Origin: a bacterium
GTDB taxonomy: Bacteria > Spirochaetota > UBA4802 > UBA5550
NCBI GenBank assembly: GCA_024224995.1
Contig: JAAENB010000067.1
Span: forward strand, 1 to 7,273
Reading direction: 5' to 3'
Length of the DNA stretch: 7,273 bases
The notes beneath the pieces were generated by a model. It did not search any database, was not told the origin of the DNA, and was given only the letters and a program-made list of their open reading frames with translations. Every line of letters begins with the position of its first letter. The first letter of the stretch is position 1. Made by a program: the position numbers and the translations under genes. Below are positions 1-6,532 of this stretch, one piece after another.

Positions 1-447
1 ATCGCTATTCCATTGCAGGGTGACATTGAGCGTACCGTTTCCCGCAAGGGGAGTGACAGTAATATCAGCGGTGGCAGTCTCTCCCGTATGAACCGTAACG
101 GCTTCGCTTCCCCGGGCAATGACCTGGTTATTCGCGTTGAGCGCGTCAACAGTTACGATCCAGTTTCCAAAAGCAAGTTCCGGTATTTCAGCGGAAACAT
201 CGGTAATGGACCGGGCAAATTCGGCAGCATCGGGTCCTGCTCCGGTAATGGTATAACTCGCGGGAATCATGTCGATACCAGGTAAAATGGTTTTTGTACT
301 GTTTTTTTGAGAAATAGTAAGCTTGATTGATCCGCTGTTTTTATCATCAGCTGAAGAGTTCGAGCCAATTGAACCGCAGCCGGCTGTAACAAACAGCAGC
401 GAAACCAGCAAAACTAATACGCGGTAATTTTTAAATTTTTGTAACAT
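1..447 (-). CDS. Modular lipoprotein, paralog 1 (C-terminal part beyond the window)
   Basis: An open frame of 149 codons runs from ATG at 447 to the window edge without a stop, so only the N-terminal part is seen. Residues 1-24 form a lipoprotein signal peptide: Lys4, Lys6 and Arg9, a hydrophobic stretch, then TAGC with Cys24 as the predicted lipidated residue. Thr at -3 of the lipobox is less usual than Leu. A short variable linker (25-40) leads into a beta-rich domain with IPELAFGNWIVTVDALNANN and the HTGETATADITVTPL stretch, shared with both paralogs to the right and gap-free against them. A GGAGG at 454-458, 6 nt from the ATG, fixes the start. Its body is nearly identical in DNA to 536-2548, whereas its signal peptide and leader resemble 2731-5085. 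The distal domain, and so any ligand, is unknown. A role as a surface or periplasmic lipid-anchored protein is inferred. Confidence 0.85.
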   Translation of the reverse strand, partial: MLQKFKNYRVLVLLVSLLFVTAGCGSIGSNSSADDKNSGSIKLTISQKNSTKTILPGIDMIPASYTITGAGPDAAEFARSITDVSAEIPELAFGNWIVTVDALNANNQVIARGSEAVTVHTGETATADITVTPLAGNGTLNVTLQWNSD

Positions 448-472
448 TGAATTCCTCCAGGATTATTTATGT

Positions 473-500
473 TTTATAATTTCTGCGAATTCAAGAGCAA
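473..500 (-). promoter_or_regulatory. Candidate promoter for lipoprotein paralog 1
   Basis: Reading leftward, TTGCTC (495-500) and TATAAA (473-478) are separated by 16 nt, which matches a sigma-70 type promoter loosely. Transcription would start near 466 and give a very short leader of about 18 nt. This gene lacks the cassette found upstream of the other two paralogs, so it needs either this promoter or read-through from the gene ending at 536, 88 bp away. No clear terminator is seen between the two genes. Confidence 0.3.
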
Positions 501-535
501 CTATAAATATCGCCTCATTGAATTAAACCAGATGC

Positions 536-2548
536 TCAGGGGCAGATCTTATTATACTCAATTACGTTATTCGTTTCAACTCCATCATCAAGACAGCTTT
601 GCAGCCGGTCTTTAATCAATTCCGCTTCAACTGAGCAAAGTTCGGAATTAAATCTAATTGCTACGTTTTTAACAGAACACAGGTTGTTAAATCCGCCAAT
701 AGTTGTCACAAGACTATTCCTAATGGTCAAAGTATCGCCAACATGAGTAAGGCTGTTAAAACCTCCAATATTTGCCAGCATATTGTTTTCTATAATGGTC
801 AAATTGTCGCCAACATGAGTAAGGCTGCTAAAACCTTGAATAGCTGCCAATCCTGTGTTACCTTTCAAATACAAGGTTACACCTATAGAGGTAAGGCTGT
901 TAAAACCTTCAATATTTGTCAGCATACTGTTATCTGCAATGGCTATGCTTTCGCCAATAGAGGTAAGGTTATTAAAGCTGTTTAAGGTCGTAAATGAACT
1001 TCTCATAATAATCAGGGTTTTACCAATAGAAGTAAGGTTGCTGAGACCAGCAAGATTAGTCAGAGATATATTGTCATTAATTTCCAGAGTCTCACCAACC
1101 GTAGTGAGGTTCGCAAAACCATCAAGATTTACCAGGGACTCGTTATCCACAATTGACAGTATTCCATCAAGAGAAGTAATGTTATTAAACTCATCAATAT
1201 TTGTCAACAGTGCGTTATACGCAACATGAATACCCGCAAAAAAAGTATCCTCACCTACTTCAAGTCCTCCGCCATCAACAGCTGTAAGATTGTTAAGACC
1301 GGTGAGACTCGTTAAAGCATTATTGTTAACAATAGCAAGATATCCTTCAATATGCGTTAAACATTCAAGACCGGTGAGATCTGTAAAAAATGTTTCCGTG
1401 GGAGTTGTTCCATTTATTGATGCTTGTATATCACCAATCTCAAGATTCCCCGTGATCTTTGTATACCCGGAAAGAGCATCAATATGGGCCTGGGTCATTA
1501 TTGTATAATCACCTTCCCATACTTTTTCGGTAGATCCTGTTACCCTGAAAGAATCGCTCGCGGAGCCGCCGCGTTTACCGTCTATTGAAAAGGCAGCGAC
1601 ATCTATCCTGTAAACTCCGCCGGTTTTTAGAGTATCAACGGGGATGGTATAAACGGGATCAGCAGTAGAGCCAATGTGTTTCTGATCTCCATTGATAAAC
1701 CATATATATTTCACCTCTCCCACGCCATCGGGAACAGAAGCGGTCACCGCTGTAGTGCTGCCTTTTGCTATTTCATCGGGAATCTCTGTCATGGCAACTT
1801 CTATGGGTTCCTGCATATCGGCAATAATGTTTGCGATAATGCTTCCGCCTGGTTTGTTTATTTCATTAAAAACAAATGATCCCGTGCTTGTTTCGCCTTC
1901 TACGATCCGAACGATCTCAACGGCTCCCATTGTTTGGATATTGTTATCGAGAAGCTTTACGGAAAGAACATAATATCCCGCGGGAAGGGCACTGTTGGAA
2001 TAAGTGCCGGTGTTACCTTCACCGTTAATGGTAAAAGCTAAATCCTGAACCACATCCGCTGAGTTGATCAGCTGAGCTTCAATAGAAGGAACTTCAGTGT
2101 CATTGTTATTCCATTCCAGGGTGACATTGAGGGTTCCGTTTCCTTCAAGGGGAGTGACAGTAATATCAGCGGTGGCTGTCTCTCCCGTATGAACCGTAAC
2201 GGCTTCGCTTCCCCGGGCAATGACCTGGTTATTCGCGTTGAGCGCGTCAACAGTTACGATCCAGTTTCCAAAAGCAAGTTCCGGTATTTCCGCTGAATCA
2301 TCGGTAATTGACCGGGCAAATTCGGCAGCATCGGGACCTGTTCCGGTAATAGTATAGGTTGCCGGAGTCATATCGATATCGGGCAAAATTGTTTTTGTAC
2401 TGTTTTTTTGAGAGATAGCAAGTTTAATTGTTCCGGTATTGCTGCCATTGGGGCAGTAAACCGTGCCAGAAGAATCGCAGCCTGTTAAAAAAAACAGCGA
2501 TGAAGAGAGTAAAAACAAAACAGAGTAATTAATTAATTTTTGCAGCAT
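536..2548 (-). CDS. Modular lipoprotein with C-terminal leucine-rich repeats (paralog 2)
   Basis: This is a 670-residue protein. Residues 1-24 are a signal peptide with a canonical lipobox LTGC (Cys24). Asp follows the Cys, which in E. coli would favour inner-membrane retention, but that rule need not apply here. Residues 41-145 and 150-240 are beta-sandwich-like domains. Residues 250-337 form an Ig/PKD-like domain (YIWFINGD, then GGVYRIDVAAFSIDGKRGG). These 337 residues align gap-free with paralog 3. Residues 393-636 hold ten leucine-rich units of about 24 residues on the pattern FNNLTSIGESIAIADNSMLT, like receptor-L-domain type repeats; unit 2 carries an insertion. The end (637-670) looks like a cap; Cys624, 638, 652 and 669 could form disulfides. 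The start is fixed by GGAGG at 2555-2559, 6 nt upstream. A lipid-anchored exported binding protein is inferred; the ligand is unknown. Confidence 0.9.
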   Translation of the reverse strand: MLQKLINYSVLFLLSSSLFFLTGCDSSGTVYCPNGSNTGTIKLAISQKNSTKTILPDIDMTPATYTITGTGPDAAEFARSITDDSAEIPELAFGNWIVTVDALNANNQVIARGSEAVTVHTGETATADITVTPLEGNGTLNVTLEWNNNDTEVPSIEAQLINSADVVQDLAFTINGEGNTGTYSNSALPAGYYVLSVKLLDNNIQTMGAVEIVRIVEGETSTGSFVFNEINKPGGSIIANIIADMQEPIEVAMTEIPDEIAKGSTTAVTASVPDGVGEVKYIWFINGDQKHIGSTADPVYTIPVDTLKTGGVYRIDVAAFSIDGKRGGSASDSFRVTGSTEKVWEGDYTIMTQAHIDALSGYTKITGNLEIGDIQASINGTTPTETFFTDLTGLECLTHIEGYLAIVNNNALTSLTGLNNLTAVDGGGLEVGEDTFFAGIHVAYNALLTNIDEFNNITSLDGILSIVDNESLVNLDGFANLTTVGETLEINDNISLTNLAGLSNLTSIGKTLIIMRSSFTTLNSFNNLTSIGESIAIADNSMLTNIEGFNSLTSIGVTLYLKGNTGLAAIQGFSSLTHVGDNLTIIENNMLANIGGFNSLTHVGDTLTIRNSLVTTIGGFNNLCSVKNVAIRFNSELCSVEAELIKDRLQSCLDDGVETNNVIEYNKICP
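641..1372 (-). repeat. Tandem 72-bp units encoding leucine-rich repeats
   Basis: About ten in-frame units of 24 codons encode the leucine-rich part of the lipoprotein. The DNA itself is repetitive: the stretch GCCAACATGAGTAAGGCTG recurs at 737 and 809, exactly 72 bp apart, and other units share AAAACCTTCAATATTTG-like segments. Near-identity of neighbouring units at DNA level suggests recent unit duplication or conversion. Confidence 0.85.
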
Positions 2549-2609
2549 TGAAATCCTCCATGTTTTATTAAAATATTTAGGGTCGGCTTTTAAAGTTTGA
2601 TATACTATA

Positions 2610-2638
2610 AGTATGATTTTCTTTCCAAAAAGGGTAAA
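2610..2638 (-). promoter_or_regulatory. Candidate promoter for lipoprotein paralog 2
   Basis: Reading leftward, TTTACC (2633-2638) and CATACT (2610-2615) are 17 nt apart, each matching 4 of 6 sigma-70 consensus bases. The same two boxes with the same spacing occur upstream of paralog 3 inside a nearly identical block, which supports function. The predicted leader is about 55 nt. Confidence 0.45.
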
Positions 2639-2664
2639 ATTTTTATATATATTATGTTAAATTC

Positions 2665-2686
2665 GCCATTTTTTTTCTAAAATGGC
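2665..2686 (-). promoter_or_regulatory. Conserved inverted repeat upstream of the promoter of paralog 2
   Basis: GCCATTTT and AAAATGGC form an 8-bp inverted repeat with a 6-nt centre, 26 nt upstream of the candidate -35 box. An equivalent repeat lies at the same relative place upstream of paralog 3. It could be an operator or part of the previous gene's terminator; neither is proven. Confidence 0.4.
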
Positions 2687-2709
2687 CCTTGCTCTTAAAA
2701 GAGCAAGGG
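2686..2709 (-). terminator. Strong hairpin after paralog 3, possible terminator
   Basis: CCCTTGCTCTT (2686-2696) and its exact complement (2699-2709) form an 11-bp palindrome 21 nt beyond the stop codon of the gene ending at 2731. On the transcribed strand it is followed by CCATTTTAG, so the U-tract is short and imperfect. A rho-independent terminator is likely from its placement and stem strength, but its efficiency is uncertain. Confidence 0.55.
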
Positions 2710-2730
2710 CAAGGGCCTGTGCTGGTTGCT

Positions 2731-5085
2731 TTAGTTACAAAGGTCTATTATTTCAATTTGTGGTGACATCAATTCAAGAGGCACGTCCGTAAATGAATAC
2801 GTTGACGGATCAACCGGGACTAAAGTAATGTCAATATCAGACAGCACATGGTAATTAACCGGGCTGGAAGTAAGAAAACTGCTATGGTCAATTGCAGCAT
2901 TCATAGTGCCGGGATCAATACTTGTTATAGTAAGTTCGGATTTTGTGTTCGCAATATCTCCATTTTCATCAGTTTTAAAAAGAAACATTCCAAATTCTTC
3001 ATCCTCTTCATCAGTTTCAGGCGGTGTAAGCTCACCATACCCTGAAATAAGATAACCGGAGCTGCCGGTCTTGTTCAGCGAGACAGTGATGTAGGTGCCT
3101 GTTAATCCATATGTTTTGATCCAGTTTGCTGTACCATCATGGTTTAATTTAAGCAAGAGGGTGTCTCCATTGAGCGCCCCTGCTGAAATATATCCGGTCT
3201 CCTCAGCTATTAGATGCAGTATCATTCCATTGTCGGATATTGCAAAGCGTTTTTGCCATTCAATAGTCCCATCATTTCTTAACATTACTAAAAAAGCCTG
3301 TATCTTCTCATCGTTTTTATCAATCTCAGCGCCGCCGGACAAAAGAAATCCTTCATTACTTGTTTCAATTTCACTAAAAACATAATTATTATTACTATTG
3401 TCTTCATATATTCTTTGCCATTGAATAGAAAAGTCGCTATTAAGTTTTATTTTGACAAATGAATTATGCATAAGGAGATATGTGATCATATAGCCGTTAT
3501 CATTAGTCTCAATAATGTTAAAGAAAGGCAGGTCGGAACCCAAATCACTCGAGAAGTCTTCAGTTTCATTTATTATATTTTTCGCGAGATTAATATTGCC
3601 GTCTTCATCTATCTTTATAATCGCGATATTAAGTCTGTTTTCGATATCAATATAATAACGAAAAATGAAATACCCAACTTCGGCTTTTTGAACTCTAAAA
3701 GGATACGTTACGTTACTGCTGCTTGATGGAAAACTCTCTGTAATTGCATAATTCCAGATTATGCTGCCTGCTGAATCTATTTTCATTAAAATATAGTCAT
3801 GCTGCGACTTTATAATGTTTATCATGCCTCCGTTGTTAGTGGGCACAGACGTAAAAAATGGCATGATTGTATCAAAGCTATTTTCAGCATCGTAAATTTT
3901 TAACCAATCAATATCACCTTCTGAATCCAGTTTGAAGCCAACTACTCCCACATCATCCGGTTCTTCCGGGTCTGAAGGTGCTTTTCCGCAACCTACTCCA
4001 ATTAAATTATCCGATAGAACCCAACCACCCAGACCTTTATATACCTTTGCCCAGGTACTTGATGACTGACTTTCCGTAACGTTGAATGAATCACTTGCAG
4101 ACCCGCCGCGTTTTCCGTCAATAGTAAAGGCAACAACATCTATTCTGTAAACGCCCCCTGTTTTTAGAGAATCAACCGGGATGGTGTATATGGGATCAGC
4201 AGTTGAGCCAATGTGTGTTTGTTCTCCATTGATAAACCAGGTGTATCTCACATCACCAACACCATCAGGAACAGAGGCCGTAACCGAGGGAGTGGTTCCT
4301 TTTGCTAATTCACCGGGAATGTCACTCATGGAAACTTCAATTGGTTCTTCCATATCGGCAAGAATATTTGCGATAATATTTCCGCCGGGTTTGTTTATTT
4401 CATTAAAAATAAAACTTCCCGTGCTGGTTTTTCCTTCAACGATCCGTACAATCTCAACGGCACCCATTGTTTGAATATTATTATCAAGCAGCTTTACGGA
4501 AAGAACGTAATAACCTGCGGGAATGTCACTGGCGGAAAACGTACCGGTATCTTTTTCACTGTTAATCGTAAAAGATAGATCCTGCACTTCATCGCTTGAG
4601 TTAATCAACTGAGCTTCAATCGAAGGAACTTCAGTGTCATCGCTATTCCATTCCAGGGTAACAGTGAGGGTTCCGTTTCCCGCAAGGGGAGTGACGGTAA
4701 TATCAGCGCTTGTTGTCTCTCCCGTATGCACGGAAAAGGCTCCGCTTCCCCGGGCAATGAGCTGATCATTCGCGTTGAGCGCGTCAACGGAAATTATCCA
4801 GTTCCCAAAAGCAAGTTCCGGTATATCAACAGAAACATCGCTTATCGACAGGTTAACTTCAGCACCATTTGGGCCTGTTCCATTAATCGTATATGCTGCC
4901 GGAGTCATATCGATATTGGGCAAAATTGTTTTTGTCCCGCTTTTTTGAGAGATAGTAAGCTTGATTGTTCCGCTGTTTTGGGCATCAGCCAAAGAGCCCG
5001 GGTTCGAAGAACCGCATCCGGCTGCGGCAAACAGCAGCGAAACCGCTAAAGCTAAAACGCGGTAATTTTTAAATTTACGTGGCAT
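2731..5085 (-). CDS. Modular lipoprotein with C-terminal beta-propeller (paralog 3)
   Basis: This is a 784-residue protein. The signal peptide runs to Cys24 (AAGC lipobox, then Gly). Residues 1-337 are the shared beta-rich stalk module, ending in an Ig/PKD-like domain (YTWFINGEQT, then SASDSFNVT). From about residue 345 the sequence is unrelated to paralog 2. It contains seven copies of a strand-turn-strand motif of the type ILMKIDSAGSIIW, near residues 380, 430, 484, 540, 596, 641 and 697, several preceded by Gly-aromatic-hydrophobic strands such as GYLISGYGE. Seven units fit a seven-bladed propeller of the SBBP/PQQ-like kind. Residues 720-784 form a separate beta-rich tail ending DLCN. The start is fixed by GGAGG at 5092-5096, 6 nt upstream. 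No catalytic signature is visible. A lipid-anchored binding or scaffold protein is inferred, with the substrate unknown. Confidence 0.9.
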   Translation of the reverse strand: MPRKFKNYRVLALAVSLLFAAAGCGSSNPGSLADAQNSGTIKLTISQKSGTKTILPNIDMTPAAYTINGTGPNGAEVNLSISDVSVDIPELAFGNWIISVDALNANDQLIARGSGAFSVHTGETTSADITVTPLAGNGTLTVTLEWNSDDTEVPSIEAQLINSSDEVQDLSFTINSEKDTGTFSASDIPAGYYVLSVKLLDNNIQTMGAVEIVRIVEGKTSTGSFIFNEINKPGGNIIANILADMEEPIEVSMSDIPGELAKGTTPSVTASVPDGVGDVRYTWFINGEQTHIGSTADPIYTIPVDSLKTGGVYRIDVVAFTIDGKRGGSASDSFNVTESQSSSTWAKVYKGLGGWVLSDNLIGVGCGKAPSDPEEPDDVGVVGFKLDSEGDIDWLKIYDAENSFDTIMPFFTSVPTNNGGMINIIKSQHDYILMKIDSAGSIIWNYAITESFPSSSSNVTYPFRVQKAEVGYFIFRYYIDIENRLNIAIIKIDEDGNINLAKNIINETEDFSSDLGSDLPFFNIIETNDNGYMITYLLMHNSFVKIKLNSDFSIQWQRIYEDNSNNNYVFSEIETSNEGFLLSGGAEIDKNDEKIQAFLVMLRNDGTIEWQKRFAISDNGMILHLIAEETGYISAGALNGDTLLLKLNHDGTANWIKTYGLTGTYITVSLNKTGSSGYLISGYGELTPPETDEEDEEFGMFLFKTDENGDIANTKSELTITSIDPGTMNAAIDHSSFLTSSPVNYHVLSDIDITLVPVDPSTYSFTDVPLELMSPQIEIIDLCN

Positions 5086-5163
5086 TGAAATCCTCCAGGA
5101 TTATTTATGTTTTATTAAAATATTCAGGGGCGGTTTTTATATTTTAAAGTCTGATATACTATA

Positions 5164-5192
5164 AGTATGATTTTCTTTCCAAAAAGGGTAAA
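5164..5192 (-). promoter_or_regulatory. Candidate promoter for lipoprotein paralog 3
   Basis: TTTACC (5187-5192) and CATACT (5164-5169) lie 17 nt apart on the minus strand. They sit in a block (about 5140-5239) that nearly duplicates the one upstream of paralog 2 (about 2590-2686). Conservation between the two copies is the main support; each box matches the sigma-70 consensus at 4 of 6 positions. Confidence 0.45.
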
Positions 5193-5218
5193 ATTTTTAT
5201 ATAAAGTATTTAAAATTT

Positions 5219-5239
5219 GCCATTTATTCTAAAAATGGC
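5219..5239 (-). promoter_or_regulatory. Conserved inverted repeat upstream of the promoter of paralog 3
   Basis: GCCATTT and AAATGGC form a 7-bp inverted repeat with a 7-nt centre, 26 nt upstream of the candidate -35 box. It matches the repeat at 2665-2686. No gene reads into it from the right on this strand, which favours an operator-like role over a terminator for this copy. Confidence 0.4.
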
Positions 5240-5331
5240 TCACTACAATGGCCGGGAAAATATACGGAAGAAACTTTGTATCTATATTCATTGGGAGTGA
5301 GTTTTTGAGTTTTATCAATAGAATTAGTCAT

Positions 5332-5377
5332 TGGTCTGAACCCATGAAACTGTAAACAATTTTATGGGTGCAGACCA
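5332..5377. repeat. Imperfect hairpin of about 16 bp
   Basis: TGGTCTG (5332-5338) pairs with CAGACCA (5371-5377). ACCCATGAAA (5340-5349) pairs with TTTTATGGGT (5360-5369), with one G-T pair. One A-G mismatch separates the two stems, and the loop is 10 nt. The hairpin directly abuts the first copy of the 19-bp direct repeat. It has no U-tract, so a terminator is doubtful; a structured RNA or a recombination site relic are alternatives. Confidence 0.6.
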
Positions 5378-5396
5378 CTGGTAACCTAAAGGGACT
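5378..5396 (+). repeat. 19-bp direct repeat, copy 1
   Basis: CTGGTAACCTAAAGGGACT is repeated exactly at 5615-5633, 237 bp downstream. This copy sits immediately after the hairpin ending at 5377 and is not followed by a start codon. Confidence 0.85.
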
Positions 5397-5495
5397 TTTT
5401 GCCAGGCATAGATCTCCTTTGTGTAAACACTACACCTGTTTGCGGAACGTATGTCAACCAAATTTGTTAGATTTACTATAATTAATCCATATTTT

Positions 5496-5525
5496 TTGTT
5501 GATCTTTTCCAATTAATATTATAAT
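5496..5525 (+). promoter_or_regulatory. Candidate promoter for the SAM-binding protein gene
   Basis: A perfect TATAAT (5520-5525) lies 18 nt after a weak TTGTTG (5496-5501). A second possible -10, TATACT, is at 5551-5556. The leader would be about 80-105 nt and include the second direct repeat. Confidence 0.35.
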
Positions 5526-5614
5526 TTGTAACACAATGTTGATATTAATTTATACTTCGTTTAGCGGTCGTATGGTGAACGGAACCGAACCAAAGGTTAT
5601 AAAAAAATTTAAGT

Positions 5615-5633
5615 CTGGTAACCTAAAGGGACT
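5615..5633 (+). repeat. 19-bp direct repeat, copy 2, containing the ribosome binding site
   Basis: This exact second copy of CTGGTAACCTAAAGGGACT ends 2 nt before the ATG at 5636. Its AAAGGG (5625-5630), 5 nt from the ATG, is the only plausible Shine-Dalgarno sequence for the gene, so the repeat carries the translation start signal. Confidence 0.8.
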
Positions 5634-5635
5634 AA

Positions 5636-6358
5636 ATGAATAAAAATTACGAAGAGTTAGATTTTCAGGAGACACCTATGGGTGATCTGATGCTACGCCG
5701 CCGCCGTTTACTCCAACTCGGGGGGCTTGAAATCTATGAAGTTAAACTTGGCGAGTTTTTTCTCATGTCAAGCCTGTTTCATGAGGCAGAATCTCAGTTA
5801 TCTAAACTTGGACTTGGTGTGCTTAAAAATGAAGAACTGGATGTTGTAGTCGGCGGGCTTGGACTTGGGTACACGGCTGTATCAGCATTGGAAGATAAAC
5901 GCATAAAGTCCCTCGTGGTTGTGGAATATTTAGAACAGGTAATCCAGTGGCATCAAACCGGGCTTGTCCCTTTGGGCAAGACATTAACAGAGGATTCCCG
6001 TTGCAAACTAATCCATGGAGACTTTTTTGGAATGTCCCGGGAGGTCTCGGAAAGCTTTGATCCGGAGACCCCAAACAAAAAACATGACGCCATTCTTTTA
6101 GATATAGATCACACTCCAACCCATGTATTACACCAGACAAATGCGCGTTTCTACACTGAGGAAGGACTGAGGGAACTGTCGCAACATTTAAAACCTGGTG
6201 GAGTGTTTGCTCTCTGGGCGGATGGTTTACCGGAAGAATCTTTTAACAACCACTTAGGTAAAGTGTTTGAAAACTCAGAAATGCATACAATCGAATTTGA
6301 TAATCCAGTACGGGGAGGAACCTCTGAAGGCGTAGTTTATGTGGCAAGGAAGGTCTGA
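5636..6358 (+). CDS. Spermidine-synthase-like SAM-dependent transferase
   Basis: This 240-residue protein has a class I Rossmann-type SAM-binding fold of the spermidine synthase superfamily. Visible signatures are the glycine loop VVVGGLGLGYTA (70-81), the acidic end of the next strand in VVVEYLEQVIQWH (Glu97), HGDFF (Asp129) for adenine contact, DAILLDIDHTP (151-161) and LKPGG (185-189). True aminopropyltransferases carry a D-x-T/S-D-P type catalytic motif; here the position reads DIDHTP. A genuine spermidine synthase is therefore doubtful, and a methyltransferase or another SAM-dependent transferase of unknown substrate is more likely. It is probably cytoplasmic: no signal peptide is seen. 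It stands alone, divergent from the lipoprotein genes. The last codon and stop (GTC TGA) lie inside the terminal repeat of the downstream repeat element, so the native C-terminus may have been set by that element. Confidence 0.85.
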   Translation: MNKNYEELDFQETPMGDLMLRRRRLLQLGGLEIYEVKLGEFFLMSSLFHEAESQLSKLGLGVLKNEELDVVVGGLGLGYTAVSALEDKRIKSLVVVEYLEQVIQWHQTGLVPLGKTLTEDSRCKLIHGDFFGMSREVSESFDPETPNKKHDAILLDIDHTPTHVLHQTNARFYTEEGLRELSQHLKPGGVFALWADGLPEESFNNHLGKVFENSEMHTIEFDNPVRGGTSEGVVYVARKV

Positions 6359-6470
6359 ACTGTGATTGCTGTGATTAAATGATTACTATGATTAAATGAT
6401 TACTATGATTACTATGATTACTATGATAAATCATAATAATCAAAAAAATCACATCAATCACAGTCCTGAT
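6353..6470. repeat. Palindromic TGATT / AATCA array, copy A
   Basis: The left half is a run of TGATT units spaced every 8 or 9 bp (with ACTA or AAA between). The right half is a run of AATCA units facing them. The ends match as an imperfect inverted repeat: CTGTGATTGCTGTGATT on the left against the complement of AATCACATCAATCACAG on the right (16 of 17). The outermost 15 bases match at 12 of 15. The whole 118 bp could fold into a long imperfect hairpin just after the upstream stop codon, and may terminate that transcript. Confidence 0.75.
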
Positions 6471-6532
6471 TTTGTGATAAAGAGCTTATTGTTATGATAA
6501 AAAATGAATATAAATACTCAGAGTTAACTTCA
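6414..6532 (+). repeat. 119-bp direct repeat, first copy
   Basis: Bases 6414-6532 are identical to 7155-7273, exactly 741 bp away, up to the window edge. The repeat covers the AATCA arm, the leader ending in GTGATAAAGAGC and the first 13 codons of the GxxExxY gene. The absence of any mismatch points to a recent duplication or ongoing gene conversion. Confidence 0.95.

Larger units (their letters stand above)
5240..5635. other. Spacer between divergent units
   Basis: About 400 bp separate the leftward lipoprotein array from the rightward SAM-binding protein gene. I see no convincing gene here. The stretch holds a strong imperfect hairpin (5332-5377), the first copy of a 19-bp direct repeat (5378-5396), an AT-rich stretch with a candidate rightward promoter (5496-5525), and the second repeat copy (5615-5633). 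Confidence 0.6.

Noticed and set aside
743..1229. Plus-strand open frames opposite the leucine-rich repeats
   Set aside because: They are periodic because the 72-bp repeat is periodic; their repeated peptides are shadows of the real gene on the other strand.
2549..2603. Riboswitch in the leader of the lipoprotein genes
   Set aside because: The predicted leader is only about 55 nt, AT-rich and without a recognisable conserved structure.
4605..5049. Open frames in other frames of paralog 3, similar to ones at 2068-2250 and 13-285
   Set aside because: Their similarity to each other only reflects the duplicated lipoprotein module; the real frame has the signal peptide and binding site.
5324..5512. 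Minus-strand 62-codon open frame ending in SWVQTND
   Set aside because: It runs through the 5332-5377 hairpin and the 19-bp repeat, has no good ribosome binding site, and matches no family I recognise. Treated as non-coding.
5823..6140. Minus-strand 105-codon open frame
   Set aside because: It lies wholly inside the SAM-binding protein gene, which has clear family motifs; no start signal or recognisable domain.
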